DNA of 26,310 nt from positions 1 through 26,310 of the forward strand of contig DBYQ01000037.1 in NCBI GenBank assembly GCA_002310015.1, given 5' to 3'. Below the pieces are notes generated by a model. That model saw only the letters and a list, made by a program, of their open reading frames with translations. It searched no databases and had not been told where the DNA came from. This document shows positions 8,466 to 17,346 of the stretch, one piece after another (positions within the stretch are counted from its first letter, which is position 1; every line of letters begins with the position of its first letter). Source of the DNA: Bacteroidales bacterium UBA1182 (lineage in GTDB: Bacteria; Bacteroidota; Bacteroidia; Bacteroidales; Bacteroidaceae). Both the position numbers and the translations under genes were made by a program.

Positions 8466-8467
8466 GT

Positions 8468-9475
8468 ATGGAAAGGAAACCTATAAAGATTCTGTCTGCC
8501 AAGCAGATATCAATCCAGGCCCCGCTGTCTGAGGAGTGGATGGACAATCCCCTGAACTACTCAGAGGATTATGTACGTGCCGTTGATCCTGATTTCAAGC
8601 AGTTCATATCGGCCGGTGACGCCCGCCGCATGGGTAAACTGCTTAAACGTGCACTGGCTACATCGCTATCGGCATTACAGGAGGGTGGAATTGACAATCC
8701 GGATGCCATTATTACAGGTACGGGATTCGGCAGCATCGAGAATACGGAACTTTTTCTGGATGCGCTTGTACGTGAAGGTGAGCAGTTGCTCAAACCTACG
8801 CAGTTCATGCAGTCCACACACAATACGGCATCGTCACTGATTGGAATCCATACCCATTGTCATGGATACAACTCTACATATTCACAGAAGGGCTTCTCGT
8901 TTGACAGCGCCCTGTATGATGCCTGGATGCAGTTCCGTATAGGCAGGATACGGAGTGCTCTTGTGGGTAGCCACGATGAGATGTCACCTGTGTTCTCAGG
9001 CTTTGTACGCAAGGCAGGTCACGTAAAGGAGGGCGAGATATGCAGCGAGGCGGCTGTATCGGTCCTGTTGGCTGAGAGTGGCGACGCTTATTGTACACTG
9101 GATGGCGTACGTCTGGTTGACACCCCGTCAGCTGATGACCTTAAAGCGATTGTAGCAGAATTTACTGCAAGCGGCATCGATGCCGTCATGACCGGCAGGA
9201 GCGGCAACAGTGAAAACGATTCATGGTACGGATTCCTGGACAGCTTTCTTCCGGGTATTCCGCAACTACTATACAAGCCTCTCTTTGGGGTGAACTTCTC
9301 ATCATCGGCCACGGGATTCTACGCTGCGGCATGCTGCATGCGTGACGGCCGTGTACCCTCTGTACTATCCGTATCGGGTAAACCTGTGGAGTGCAGCAAG
9401 GGCATTCTGGTGGTCAATGTGGTTGAGGGACGTCATTACTCATTCTCATTACTGAAACCGGTATGTGGAAGATAA
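8468..9475 (+). CDS. Catalytically degenerate ketosynthase homologue (KS-beta/CLF-like)
   Basis: A 335-aa thiolase-fold protein matching ketosynthases along its length but without catalytic residues. The active-site helix reads NSTYSQKGFSFD (135-146), with Ser139 where Cys should be. The HGTGT region is replaced by MTGRSGNSEND (241-251), and the second His loop reads PLFGVNFSSSATG (271-283), with no His. It still shows the interface segment MQSTHNTASSLIG (114-126). It probably serves as a non-catalytic partner of KS 3. ATG 8468 is 2 bases after KS 3 and was preferred over an earlier in-frame start that would overlap KS 3 by about 80 bases. Residue matches were aligned by eye. Confidence 0.75.
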   Translation: MERKPIKILSAKQISIQAPLSEEWMDNPLNYSEDYVRAVDPDFKQFISAGDARRMGKLLKRALATSLSALQEGGIDNPDAIITGTGFGSIENTELFLDALVREGEQLLKPTQFMQSTHNTASSLIGIHTHCHGYNSTYSQKGFSFDSALYDAWMQFRIGRIRSALVGSHDEMSPVFSGFVRKAGHVKEGEICSEAAVSVLLAESGDAYCTLDGVRLVDTPSADDLKAIVAEFTASGIDAVMTGRSGNSENDSWYGFLDSFLPGIPQLLYKPLFGVNFSSSATGFYAAACCMRDGRVPSVLSVSGKPVECSKGILVVNVVEGRHYSFSLLKPVCGR

Positions 9476-9816
9476 TACCATACTCATTGCTGCAGAGCAT
9501 ACTGTTGGCGGCCGGACAGCTTATGATGAAACTGGCCCTGAACAACATGAGCCAGTATCAGGGTTTCTGGCGTTTCATAGGCAAGGAGATGACAAACTGG
9601 TGGTGGCTGGGATGCGGTCTCTCCATGGGTGGCGCTACGGTGCTGTGGTTCTACATTATGAAGAACTTCCCGCTCAGTGTGGCTTATCCGCTCAGTTGCC
9701 TGAGTTTTGTGTTCGGAATGCTGGGCGCTATGGCTTTCTTAGGTGAGCAGATACCTGTGGGACGATGGATAGGCATAGGTCTTATACTGGTTGGTGCGGC
9801 ATTAATAAGCAGATGA
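9463..9816 (+). CDS. Small four-helix EamA/SMR-type membrane protein
   Basis: A 117-aa protein that is almost entirely membrane-embedded, with four predicted helices at about 5-25, 45-64, 73-92 and 96-115. The C-terminal helix ends GIGLILVGAALISR, which is typical of the EamA/SMR superfamily, for example the ArnE/ArnF flippase subunits. In this cluster it could help move a lipid-linked polyene intermediate across the inner membrane. It overlaps the preceding gene by 13 bases, and the LolA gene follows after 1 base. The substrate is inferred from context only. Confidence 0.75.
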   Translation: MWKIIPYSLLQSILLAAGQLMMKLALNNMSQYQGFWRFIGKEMTNWWWLGCGLSMGGATVLWFYIMKNFPLSVAYPLSCLSFVFGMLGAMAFLGEQIPVGRWIGIGLILVGAALISR

Positions 9817-9817
9817 C

Positions 9818-10441
9818 ATGAAAAGGATATATCTGATATTGACATGTGTGGTCCTGCTTATGGCGGTGGGCGTCCTGGCTGTGCCGTCCAACGGCGGGCA
9901 GACTGAGGATGAGATGATAGAGAGCATCGTCAGGGCATGTTCTGACATGAACTCCATGAAATGTGAAATAAGCCAGACCAGGCGGGTTCCTCTTATGGAC
10001 GATCCCCAGGAATCATCGGGGACCATGGTTTATATCCGGCCTTCAAGATTCTGTCTCAACTATACGGAACCATTTGAATGGAAACTTAAGGTTGACGGTG
10101 ACAACGTCATGACGGGTACTGGTGATGAGAACGTCATGAGCGGTGATGCCGGAAGGCTGTACAAAGGAATATCGGGCATGATCCTGGGATGTATGTCGGG
10201 TGAAATGCTTAAGGATAAACGCACGTTCCGGGTGACGGTTACGGATGAGGGCAGTGAATGGAAGGCCCTGCTTGTTCCGCAGCGCCGTGACATGAAGAAG
10301 ATGTTTTCACAGATTGTGTTGGGATTTGATCCCGATACCCGCTTGCTCAGGCGTCTTATGATGGAGGACAGCGGTGGAGGCAGCACGGAGATACTGATAA
10401 GCAACGTGAAACTTAACGGTGACTATGAGACTGAATGGTGA
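9818..10441 (+). CDS. LolA-like periplasmic lipoprotein carrier protein
   Basis: A 207-aa exported protein with an N-terminal hydrophobic signal (residues 4-22). The body fits the LolA fold: SMKCEISQTRRVPLM (44-58) matches the early beta strands, GTMVYIRPSRFCLNY (68-82) matches the LolA segment around GxxxxxRPxxFRxxY, and VLGFDPDTRLLRRLMM (169-184) matches the later strands. LolA homologues are frequent in APE and flexirubin clusters and are proposed to ferry the lipid-like pigment across the periplasm to the outer membrane. The 3' end overlaps the next dehydratase by 17 bases. Confidence 0.82.
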   Translation: MKRIYLILTCVVLLMAVGVLAVPSNGGQTEDEMIESIVRACSDMNSMKCEISQTRRVPLMDDPQESSGTMVYIRPSRFCLNYTEPFEWKLKVDGDNVMTGTGDENVMSGDAGRLYKGISGMILGCMSGEMLKDKRTFRVTVTDEGSEWKALLVPQRRDMKKMFSQIVLGFDPDTRLLRRLMMEDSGGGSTEILISNVKLNGDYETEW

Positions 10442-10817
10442 TTTCTTCAAGATAGAGTCCCGCATGGAGGGCTTGCCGGAGGGACAGTCAGGGTTCAACG
10501 TGATACTGAATCCTGACCATCTCATTTATAAGGCACACTTTCCCGGACAGCCTGTTACTCCCGGAGTATGTATCCTGCAGATGATTCAGGAGATACTCTC
10601 AGAACAGGAGGGGATGCCTTTGTTCATCAGGAATATAAAGAACGTAAAGTTTACAAATCTGATATCACCCCTGATTGACAGCAGGATATCAGTGCTGTTC
10701 AGTTCTGTCAGTGAAGAGGAGGGTGGTATTAGGGCACAGGGCGTCATTGCCCGCAGGGAGAATACCGCTGATGTGTTTCTTAAGTTTTCAGTCTTTCTTG
10801 TAAGAGAAGCTTTCTGA
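10425..10817 (+). CDS. Hotdog-fold 3-hydroxyacyl-ACP dehydratase, FabZ/ApeI-like
   Basis: A 130-aa hotdog protein with the FabZ catalytic loop AHFPGQPVTPGV (37-48), giving catalytic His38. The acid that should lie 14 residues later is Gln52 (ILQMIQEIL) rather than Glu. It likely pairs with the ApeP-like protein at 4389 to dehydrate 3-hydroxyacyl-ACP. ATG 10425 was chosen over GTG 10419, which adds two residues; both overlap LolA. The glycosyltransferase gene starts 1 base after its stop. Confidence 0.82.
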   Translation: MRLNGDFFKIESRMEGLPEGQSGFNVILNPDHLIYKAHFPGQPVTPGVCILQMIQEILSEQEGMPLFIRNIKNVKFTNLISPLIDSRISVLFSSVSEEEGGIRAQGVIARRENTADVFLKFSVFLVREAF

Positions 10818-10818
10818 G

Positions 10819-11553
10819 ATGTCAAGATACTGCGTCATAATACCCACATTCAATAACGGCGGCACTGTGGCTGCTGTGGTGGAGCGTGCGCTTAAGGTAT
10901 GCCCTGATGTGATTGTGGTAAATGACGGCAGTACGGACAACACGTTATCCGTGTTATGCGGATCAGACATAACACTCCTTACCCATGAACGTAACTCTGG
11001 CAAGGGAAAGGCCCTTAAGACAGGGTTGGAATATGCCTGTAAGAACGGTTTTACCCATGCCATTACAATTGATTCTGACGGACAGCATTTTCCTGAGGAT
11101 ATACCCGCACTCACAAGTATGTCTGATGAGCATCCGGATAGTATAATAGTGGGATGCCGTAATCTTACAAGTGAGAATATGCCGCGTCAGAATACGTTTG
11201 CCAACAGGTTCTCTAACTTCTGGTTCCGTCTGCAGACAGCTCAGAAGGTTGATGACACGCAATCCGGATTCCGTATTTATCCGCTTGATGCGCTTTACGG
11301 GATGGGCCTGTTGACATCCCGATATGAGGCTGAACTGGAGCTTTTGGTCTTTGCGGCATGGCATGGCGTACGGGTAGAGACGGTGCCGGTACGTGTCTGG
11401 TATGCCCCTGCCGGAGAGCGGGTTTCACATTTCCGCCCGTTCCGGGATTTTTTCAGGATTTCCGTTCTGAACACACTGCTTTGCTTTGGTGCTCTTTTTT
11501 ACGCTGTGCCGGCGGCATTGGTCAGAAAGATAAGACGTAAGAGCCATGGTTGA
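10819..11553 (+). CDS. Family 2 glycosyltransferase
   Basis: A 244-aa GT-A enzyme. The N-terminal strand IIPTFNNGGTV (7-17), VVNDGSTDNT (33-42) and the metal-binding DxD motif as DSDGQH (85-90) are standard for GT2 enzymes of the DPM1/polyprenyl-phosphate type. TQSGFRIYP matches the acceptor-side motif of that group. One hydrophobic segment near the C-terminus (about 219-234) could hold it at the membrane. It probably glycosylates the polyene or its lipid carrier. The gene overlaps the exporter fusion by 8 bases. Confidence 0.88.
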   Translation: MSRYCVIIPTFNNGGTVAAVVERALKVCPDVIVVNDGSTDNTLSVLCGSDITLLTHERNSGKGKALKTGLEYACKNGFTHAITIDSDGQHFPEDIPALTSMSDEHPDSIIVGCRNLTSENMPRQNTFANRFSNFWFRLQTAQKVDDTQSGFRIYPLDALYGMGLLTSRYEAELELLVFAAWHGVRVETVPVRVWYAPAGERVSHFRPFRDFFRISVLNTLLCFGALFYAVPAALVRKIRRKSHG

Positions 11554-14530
11554 TTTCTTTCTAAGGATATATGACCAGCTCAAGTGCCGCAAGGGGGTGG
11601 CAGCCTTGATCGTTGTCGTCATTGTGGCTCTGTCAGTATTGTCACTGTGCCGTTTGCATTATGAGGAGGATATTGCAGGATTCCTGCCCATAGACCGTTC
11701 TGACAGCCGTCAGACTGAGTTTATGGAAACGGTGTCAAGACAGAATGACATAGCGGTTATTTTCCGTGCCGCTGATGATGCGTCAGATGATGATATCATG
11801 AATGCCATGGACCTGTTTGAGGAGCAGTGGTTCAGGAATGACACTCTGGAACTCGTGCCTGAAATGAGTGCCCAGGCCGATGAGTCAATGGCATTGGAAC
11901 TGATTCAGTTCGTGCAGGAGCATTACGCAAGCTTCCTTACTCCCGATGATTACCGCCGTATGGATTCCTTGCTGTCACAGCCTGGATATGTAGGTAAGAG
12001 CCTTGAGGCTGACAAGCGTTCGCTGCAGATGCTTACCGGCAGTTTTACCGCAAGCACTATACCGTATGACCCGCTGGGACTCTTCAGTAACGTGCTGTCA
12101 GGGTTGGCCGATATAGGCAGCGACGGCGGATACAGGCTTGTAGATGGACATATACTGCACCGCACTGAACCGGCAGGACTGCTTCTTTTTGAATCACCGT
12201 TTGGAGAGAGTGAATCGGGCCGTAATGCCCAGCTGGTAGAACTGGTTGAAATGACGGGCGCACAGGTAACGGCTGAAACCGGTATCCGGGTATCTGCCGT
12301 GGGCGCTCCTGTGATAGCCGTTACCAATGCTGACAGGATAAAAAAGGACAGCATCCTTGCTGTGGCACTGGCGGTGATAGGTATTCTGGCTGTGTTGTGG
12401 TTCTCATTCAAACGCCTTGACTATATCTTGTGGATAGCTGCCACCCTGCTTTTCGGAGCTGTGTTTGCATTGGGGCTGATAGGATGTATAAAAGACTCTG
12501 TATCGATAATAGTAATTGGCATAGGGTCCGTGATAGTGGGCATTGCGGCCAACTATCCGCTCCATTTCCTGCATTCGCTGCGTGATACGGCCGATAACCG
12601 TGAATCATTAGCTGAGATGGTGGTGCCGCTGCTTGTGGGCAACATCACTACCGTGAGTGCATTCCTATGCCTGCTCTTCCTTAAGGCGCAGGCCATGCAT
12701 GACCTGGCTCTGTTCGGATCATTCATGCTGGCCGGTACGATAATATTCTCATTGGTATTCCTTCCCGTATTTGCCCGGGCAGGAGTAAAAGCTCCTAAAG
12801 ATGAGGTCAGGGCAGAAGAGATGCCCGTTACCGGCAGCAGCAGTCTGTGCCGTATAGTATCTCCGATAGTCATCCTTGTTACCATAGCAATTCTGATATG
12901 GGGTGGCAGCAGCAAGTTCGATACTGACCTGAACCATATCAACTACATGACTCCCCAGCAAAAGGAGGATCTGCAGTTCATATCCGGCAGCGTGGGTGAT
13001 GCAGGCGCAGACCGCCTCTCTGTCCTGGCCGGTATGCTTGCACCGGAATCTGAGAAGGAGGCAGTGGGGCACCGTTGGACTGAATTCTGGAAGGGTCATG
13101 CATCGGTCCTTACAGAACTCCGTGAACAGGCACGTGAGCAGGGATTCAGGGAGAATGCTTTTGCTCCGTTCATGGAGTCTGTGAACTCGGAGCCTGAAAT
13201 AGTATCGGCCCAGGATGTCACTCCTGTCAATATGAGCGAGGTTATGGCATCACTTGTAAAATCACTTTCCGATGATTTCAACATGGTGCTGTTCATGTGC
13301 GGATTCATTGTATTTGCATTCCTCTGGATATCATTCGGTAAGCTGGAACTGGCTCTCATCTCATTCCTGCCGCTGACTGTGGGCTGGATATGGATATTGG
13401 GCATAATGAATATGCTGGGCATACAGTTCAATATAGTAAGCATAATACTGGCTACGTTTATCTTTGGACAGGGTGATGACTATACCATCTTCATTACTGA
13501 AGGCTTGATTCATGAGTACAAGACGGGTGTTAGGACTGTCGATGAGCGCCGCAAGAGTGTGATAATATCGGCAGTGATAATGTTCATAGGTATCGGAACC
13601 CTTATATTCGCCAAGCATCCGGCCATGCGTTCACTGGCCGAGATTACCATGCTGGGAATGTTTGTGGTGGTTGTCATGGCGCATTTCCTGCCTGAGTGGC
13701 TGTTCCGTTGGATGACCATGAAGGACGGTAAGGTGCGTGCCATGCCTGTTACGATAATGCGCATCCTGCGCAGTGCCTGGGCGTTCGGATTCCTTTTGGT
13801 TTCAGTTGTCATTTGCACCCCTGTGGTGTTGGTTATGTTCTTAGGCAAGAAGAGGGAGTGGAAAGACCGCTTTCTCCATAACCTGCTCTACAGGTTTGCC
13901 AATCTGGTGATACGCAGGGTACCAGCCGTGAACTTTACGTTTGACAACAGTGTGGGTGAGACATTCAGTAAACCGGCGGTGATAATAAGCAACCATCAGT
14001 CACATCTGGACCTTATGTGTCTGCTTATGCTTACCCCCAGGATGATAGTTGTAACCAATGACTGGGTATGGCACAATCCTATCTATGGCGCGCTTATAAG
14101 ACGTGCCGAGTTTGTTCCTGCGGCTGAGGGCATTGAGGAATATATGCCCCGTTTCCGTAGTCTGGCAGAACGTGGATATTCCATTCTCATATTCCCTGAG
14201 GGGACGCGCTCAGTGGATTGTTCCATACTGCGTTTCCATAAAGGTGCATTCCATCTGGCCCAGGAACTGGGTCTTGACATTTTGCCCGTATGTCTGCACG
14301 GGGTGGGCTATGCTCTGCCCAAGAAGGAATTCATGCTCCGTCCCGGACATATCACCGTCACCATAGGCAAGCGTGTGGCTCCTGATGATATGAGCTGGGG
14401 GGCCGATGCCAGGGAGCGTACCAAGACATTCCATAAGTTCTATGAGAAATGGTATGCCGATATGTGCTATAAGCTTGAGACTGAATATGATGATATTCCT
14501 GATAACCTAAAAGTGATAAGGGAGAGCTGA
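11546..14530 (+). CDS. MMPL/RND-type exporter fused to a PlsC-like acyltransferase
   Basis: A 994-aa fusion. Residues 1-770 form an MMPL/RND transporter: a first helix at about 17-36, a large periplasmic loop to about 265, a helix bundle at about 268-412, another helix at 437-452, a second periplasmic loop to about 577, and a bundle at 578-722 with the charged GQGDDYTIF (641-649). After a further helix at about 744-766 comes a PlsC/LPLAT domain with NHQSHLD (816-822, HX4D) and FPEGTRS (883-889). MMPL exporters are standard in APE clusters; here transport and acyl transfer are joined in one chain, suggesting that the polyene is attached to an acceptor as it is exported. Gaps or overlaps to its neighbours are 2-8 bases. 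Confidence 0.9.
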   Translation: MVDFFLRIYDQLKCRKGVAALIVVVIVALSVLSLCRLHYEEDIAGFLPIDRSDSRQTEFMETVSRQNDIAVIFRAADDASDDDIMNAMDLFEEQWFRNDTLELVPEMSAQADESMALELIQFVQEHYASFLTPDDYRRMDSLLSQPGYVGKSLEADKRSLQMLTGSFTASTIPYDPLGLFSNVLSGLADIGSDGGYRLVDGHILHRTEPAGLLLFESPFGESESGRNAQLVELVEMTGAQVTAETGIRVSAVGAPVIAVTNADRIKKDSILAVALAVIGILAVLWFSFKRLDYILWIAATLLFGAVFALGLIGCIKDSVSIIVIGIGSVIVGIAANYPLHFLHSLRDTADNRESLAEMVVPLLVGNITTVSAFLCLLFLKAQAMHDLALFGSFMLAGTIIFSLVFLPVFARAGVKAPKDEVRAEEMPVTGSSSLCRIVSPIVILVTIAILIWGGSSKFDTDLNHINYMTPQQKEDLQFISGSVGDAGADRLSVLAGMLAPESEKEAVGHRWTEFWKGHASVLTELREQAREQGFRENAFAPFMESVNSEPEIVSAQDVTPVNMSEVMASLVKSLSDDFNMVLFMCGFIVFAFLWISFGKLELALISFLPLTVGWIWILGIMNMLGIQFNIVSIILATFIFGQGDDYTIFITEGLIHEYKTGVRTVDERRKSVIISAVIMFIGIGTLIFAKHPAMRSLAEITMLGMFVVVVMAHFLPEWLFRWMTMKDGKVRAMPVTIMRILRSAWAFGFLLVSVVICTPVVLVMFLGKKREWKDRFLHNLLYRFANLVIRRVPAVNFTFDNSVGETFSKPAVIISNHQSHLDLMCLLMLTPRMIVVTNDWVWHNPIYGALIRRAEFVPAAEGIEEYMPRFRSLAERGYSILIFPEGTRSVDCSILRFHKGAFHLAQELGLDILPVCLHGVGYALPKKEFMLRPGHITVTIGKRVAPDDMSWGADARERTKTFHKFYEKWYADMCYKLETEYDDIPDNLKVIRES

Positions 14531-14532
14531 TT

Positions 14533-16023
14533 ATGGAGGTGGTGATAATAGGTGCAGGAATGGGCGGCTTGTTCTGTGGAGCTCTCTTGGCTAAACGGGG
14601 TATCAGGGTTACCGTGCTTGAGAAAAACAGCAGCATAGGTGGCGGACTGCAGACATTTGTACGTGGCGGTGAGACCTATGAGACCGGAATGCATGTGGCA
14701 GGAGGTTTCAATGAAGGAGGAATACTGAACAGCATTTGCCGCTATCTGGGAATAATGGACAGATTACGCATTCGCCGTTCAGACCTGATGTTGAGTGTCA
14801 GATATGCCGATAGCGGGCGCACATATAATCTGCCTGCAGGCAGAGATGCTTTTGTGGATTATCTGTCAGGCTTGTTCCCGCATGAGAAAGAGAACATAAG
14901 GCAATATGTAGATGCCGTGTTCCGTATATCGCATGAGGAAAAGCTGTTCTATTTAGAGAGCCTGGGCAGTAATGATAACCACTCGCCTGAGTTCTTTATG
15001 CCTGCCGATGCTTTCATAGCCAAGTATGTGAAAGATACGGAACTCCGTGCTCTCCTGGCATCTGTAAATCCGTTATACTCCGGTATCCCGGGACATTCAC
15101 CTGCATATATTCACATAATGATCTCCGCTCTTTTCATGGAGAACCCCTGTTGGTTTGACGGCGGTTCCGGACAGTTGGCTGAGGCTCTGAAGAGTGTGAT
15201 AGAAGATGCCGGAGGCCGTGTGCTGACTCGATGTGAGGTGACATCTGTCCGTGTATCGGACATGAATGTGGAGTGTGTGGCAGACAAGGCAGGTAATGAA
15301 TATCGTGGTGACTGGTATATCAGTGACATCCATCCGTCTTCGCTTATTCCGATGATTGACGGTAAAGCCTTCACCACAGGTTATTGCAACCGTATAGAGA
15401 GCATCCCTGATACGGCATCGGCATTCAAGGTATTCATCAAGCTCAAGCCTGGTGCGGTACGTTTTCCCGGTCATCCTGTATCTGTCATTGACAGCATGGA
15501 GAATACATGGAAGATGGCCCGGTATGAGACAGGGGCTTGGCCTCATGGGGCAAACTGCTTCTTTGCCGAGGGCCGCGACGGATGGGCTTCACATATGACG
15601 GTATATTGTCTTATGGACTTTGAAGAAGTGAAGGAGTGGGAGAGCACCCGTTCCGGACGCCGTGGAGAGTCTTATGAGGCATGGAAGAAGGAACGTACAG
15701 AGAGGGTCATGGCTCTTGTGGAGAAATGTTTCCCAGGAATAAGGGAGGCGGCAGATGATATATTCGCCTCATCACCGCTTACATTCAGGGATTGGTTCGG
15801 TACCCGCAGAGCCGGTGCATACGGCCTTTTCAAGGATTGCGGCAACATGGCGGCATCAATTATTCCTATCAAGACAAAGGTAAGGAACCTGTTGCTTACA
15901 GGACAAAATGTAAATATGCATGGAATTGGTGGAGTGCCGATGACTGCAATTGAAACCATTCAGACTATATTTGCAGATGATTCCGTATTGAACGGAATAA
16001 AGGAAGTAATAGCAAGGAAATAA
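14533..16023 (+). CDS. FAD-dependent oxidoreductase, phytoene desaturase/retinol saturase-like
   Basis: A 496-aa flavoprotein. The N-terminal dinucleotide-binding motif GAGMGG (7-12), Glu30 at the end of the second strand, and SIGGGLQTF (34-42) are the signature of the carotenoid desaturase/isomerase family. LLLTGQNVNMHGIGGVPMTA near the C-terminus (about 456-475) matches the second FAD contact. Homologues are common in Bacteroidota APE clusters. It may desaturate, isomerise or hydroxylate the polyene chain or its head group; the sequence does not decide. It starts 2 bases after the exporter fusion and is followed by a 27-base gap, one of the longer gaps in the operon. Confidence 0.85.
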   Translation: MEVVIIGAGMGGLFCGALLAKRGIRVTVLEKNSSIGGGLQTFVRGGETYETGMHVAGGFNEGGILNSICRYLGIMDRLRIRRSDLMLSVRYADSGRTYNLPAGRDAFVDYLSGLFPHEKENIRQYVDAVFRISHEEKLFYLESLGSNDNHSPEFFMPADAFIAKYVKDTELRALLASVNPLYSGIPGHSPAYIHIMISALFMENPCWFDGGSGQLAEALKSVIEDAGGRVLTRCEVTSVRVSDMNVECVADKAGNEYRGDWYISDIHPSSLIPMIDGKAFTTGYCNRIESIPDTASAFKVFIKLKPGAVRFPGHPVSVIDSMENTWKMARYETGAWPHGANCFFAEGRDGWASHMTVYCLMDFEEVKEWESTRSGRRGESYEAWKKERTERVMALVEKCFPGIREAADDIFASSPLTFRDWFGTRRAGAYGLFKDCGNMAASIIPIKTKVRNLLLTGQNVNMHGIGGVPMTAIETIQTIFADDSVLNGIKEVIARK

Positions 16024-16050
16024 TAGCAAACAAGTAATATAGAGGACGAT

Positions 16051-17346
16051 ATGAACACTTTCAAGCTTAAGCTCATATACCCCAAGTGGCAGAAACTGAG
16101 AGGCCAGACAACCTTTAACCTGCCGCCTCACGGGCCTGTGGCGTTTGCCGCCACGTTACCGGAATGGGTGGATGTGTCATTTACCGATGAGAACGTTGAG
16201 CCTATAGATTTTGATGAAGAGTGTGACGGCGTGGCACTCTCTATGATGCTTAGCACTCAGGTCAAACGCGGCTGGGAGATAGCTGATGAGTATCACAAGC
16301 GCGGCAAACTGGTTGCAGCCGGAGGTATCTCAACCATGCTTCATGCCGAGGAGATGGTCAATCATGTGGACAGCGTATTTCTGGGAGAGTCAGAAGGCCG
16401 TTCCGAGCAGGTAATGCTGGATTGGGTAAACGGCAAGCTCAAGAAGATATACAACTATATGGGTAATATGCCTCCCATTGAGTCTGTAGGTCCGTGCCGT
16501 CGTGACCTCTACAAGCGTGAGCTTTATAACCACAAGGGCGTTCAGATGGTGGATCTGTTCCATGCCAGCCGCGGGTGCAGGTTCAGCTGCTATCCCTGCG
16601 CCGTATCATATCTGGGTGGTCGCAAGTTCCGTCCGCGTCCCATAGACAAGGTGGTTGAGGATATGGCTGCCATTGAGAACAACCGTCTGTTTATTGTAGA
16701 TAACTCTTTGGCACAGAATAAGGAGTGGGAGAAAGAGCTCTTTACAGCCATTGCCCCGCTCAAGAAGAAATGGATAAGCCATACCATTGAGGATGACCCT
16801 GAGGTGCTTGATCTGGCAGCAAAGGCTGGTGCATGGTATGTGTATCAGGCCGTGTATGATACATCGGATTACATCAAGGAGCGCGTAAAGCGTTATCATG
16901 ATTACGGAATAGGCGTGGAAGGCACAATCCTTCTGGGACTTGACAACCAGACTGAGGATGACATAAAGCGTCTGATTGATTTCTTAGGTGAGATTGACCT
17001 TGACCTTGCAGAGTTTACTGTGATGACTCCGTTCCCGCATACCAAGGGGTATGATGACCTGCTGCGTCAGGGCCGTATCTTTGACTTTGACTGGAACCAT
17101 TACAACGCCGGTCAGGTGGTGTTCCAGCCCAAGCACATGAGCCCGGAGCGCCTCCAGGAACTCTATGACTATGCATGGAAGAGTTTCTATGCCGATGAGA
17201 GCCAGGAGCAGAAAATGTTCCGTCTGTTTTGCAACGTGGCCCTGCGTGAGATGGAGGAGGGTACTTACCGCCCGCGTGACCGCCGCCTGGCCAACAAGTC
17301 ATTCGGAAAGGATGTGGTTAGAAACATTAAAACAGTAAATTCATGA
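16051..17346 (+). CDS. Radical SAM protein with a B12-binding-like N-terminal domain
   Basis: A 431-aa radical SAM enzyme. The cluster-binding CX3CX2C is present as CRFSCYPC (Cys176, Cys180, Cys183). Residues 1-130 resemble the Rossmann-like cobalamin domain that precedes the radical SAM core in the B12-binding family (for example GKLVAAGGISTMLHAEE, 86-102), but the cobalamin-ligating DxHxxG is not seen. The TIM-barrel core extends to about 370, followed by a helical tail. It could methylate or rearrange the head group or chain. It overlaps the next gene by 4 bases (ATGA). The precise reaction is unknown. Confidence 0.85.
   Translation: MNTFKLKLIYPKWQKLRGQTTFNLPPHGPVAFAATLPEWVDVSFTDENVEPIDFDEECDGVALSMMLSTQVKRGWEIADEYHKRGKLVAAGGISTMLHAEEMVNHVDSVFLGESEGRSEQVMLDWVNGKLKKIYNYMGNMPPIESVGPCRRDLYKRELYNHKGVQMVDLFHASRGCRFSCYPCAVSYLGGRKFRPRPIDKVVEDMAAIENNRLFIVDNSLAQNKEWEKELFTAIAPLKKKWISHTIEDDPEVLDLAAKAGAWYVYQAVYDTSDYIKERVKRYHDYGIGVEGTILLGLDNQTEDDIKRLIDFLGEIDLDLAEFTVMTPFPHTKGYDDLLRQGRIFDFDWNHYNAGQVVFQPKHMSPERLQELYDYAWKSFYADESQEQKMFRLFCNVALREMEEGTYRPRDRRLANKSFGKDVVRNIKTVNS

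Noticed and set aside
8384..8467. Early start of the degenerate KS homologue inside KS 3
   Set aside because: The added residues are the KS 3 C-terminus read in another frame; ATG 8468, 2 bases after KS 3, fits the operon spacing.
11950..14694. Many minus-strand open frames opposite the exporter fusion and the flavoprotein
   Set aside because: They follow codon-position patterns of the plus-strand genes, have low-complexity or patternless sequence and no gene-like start context.
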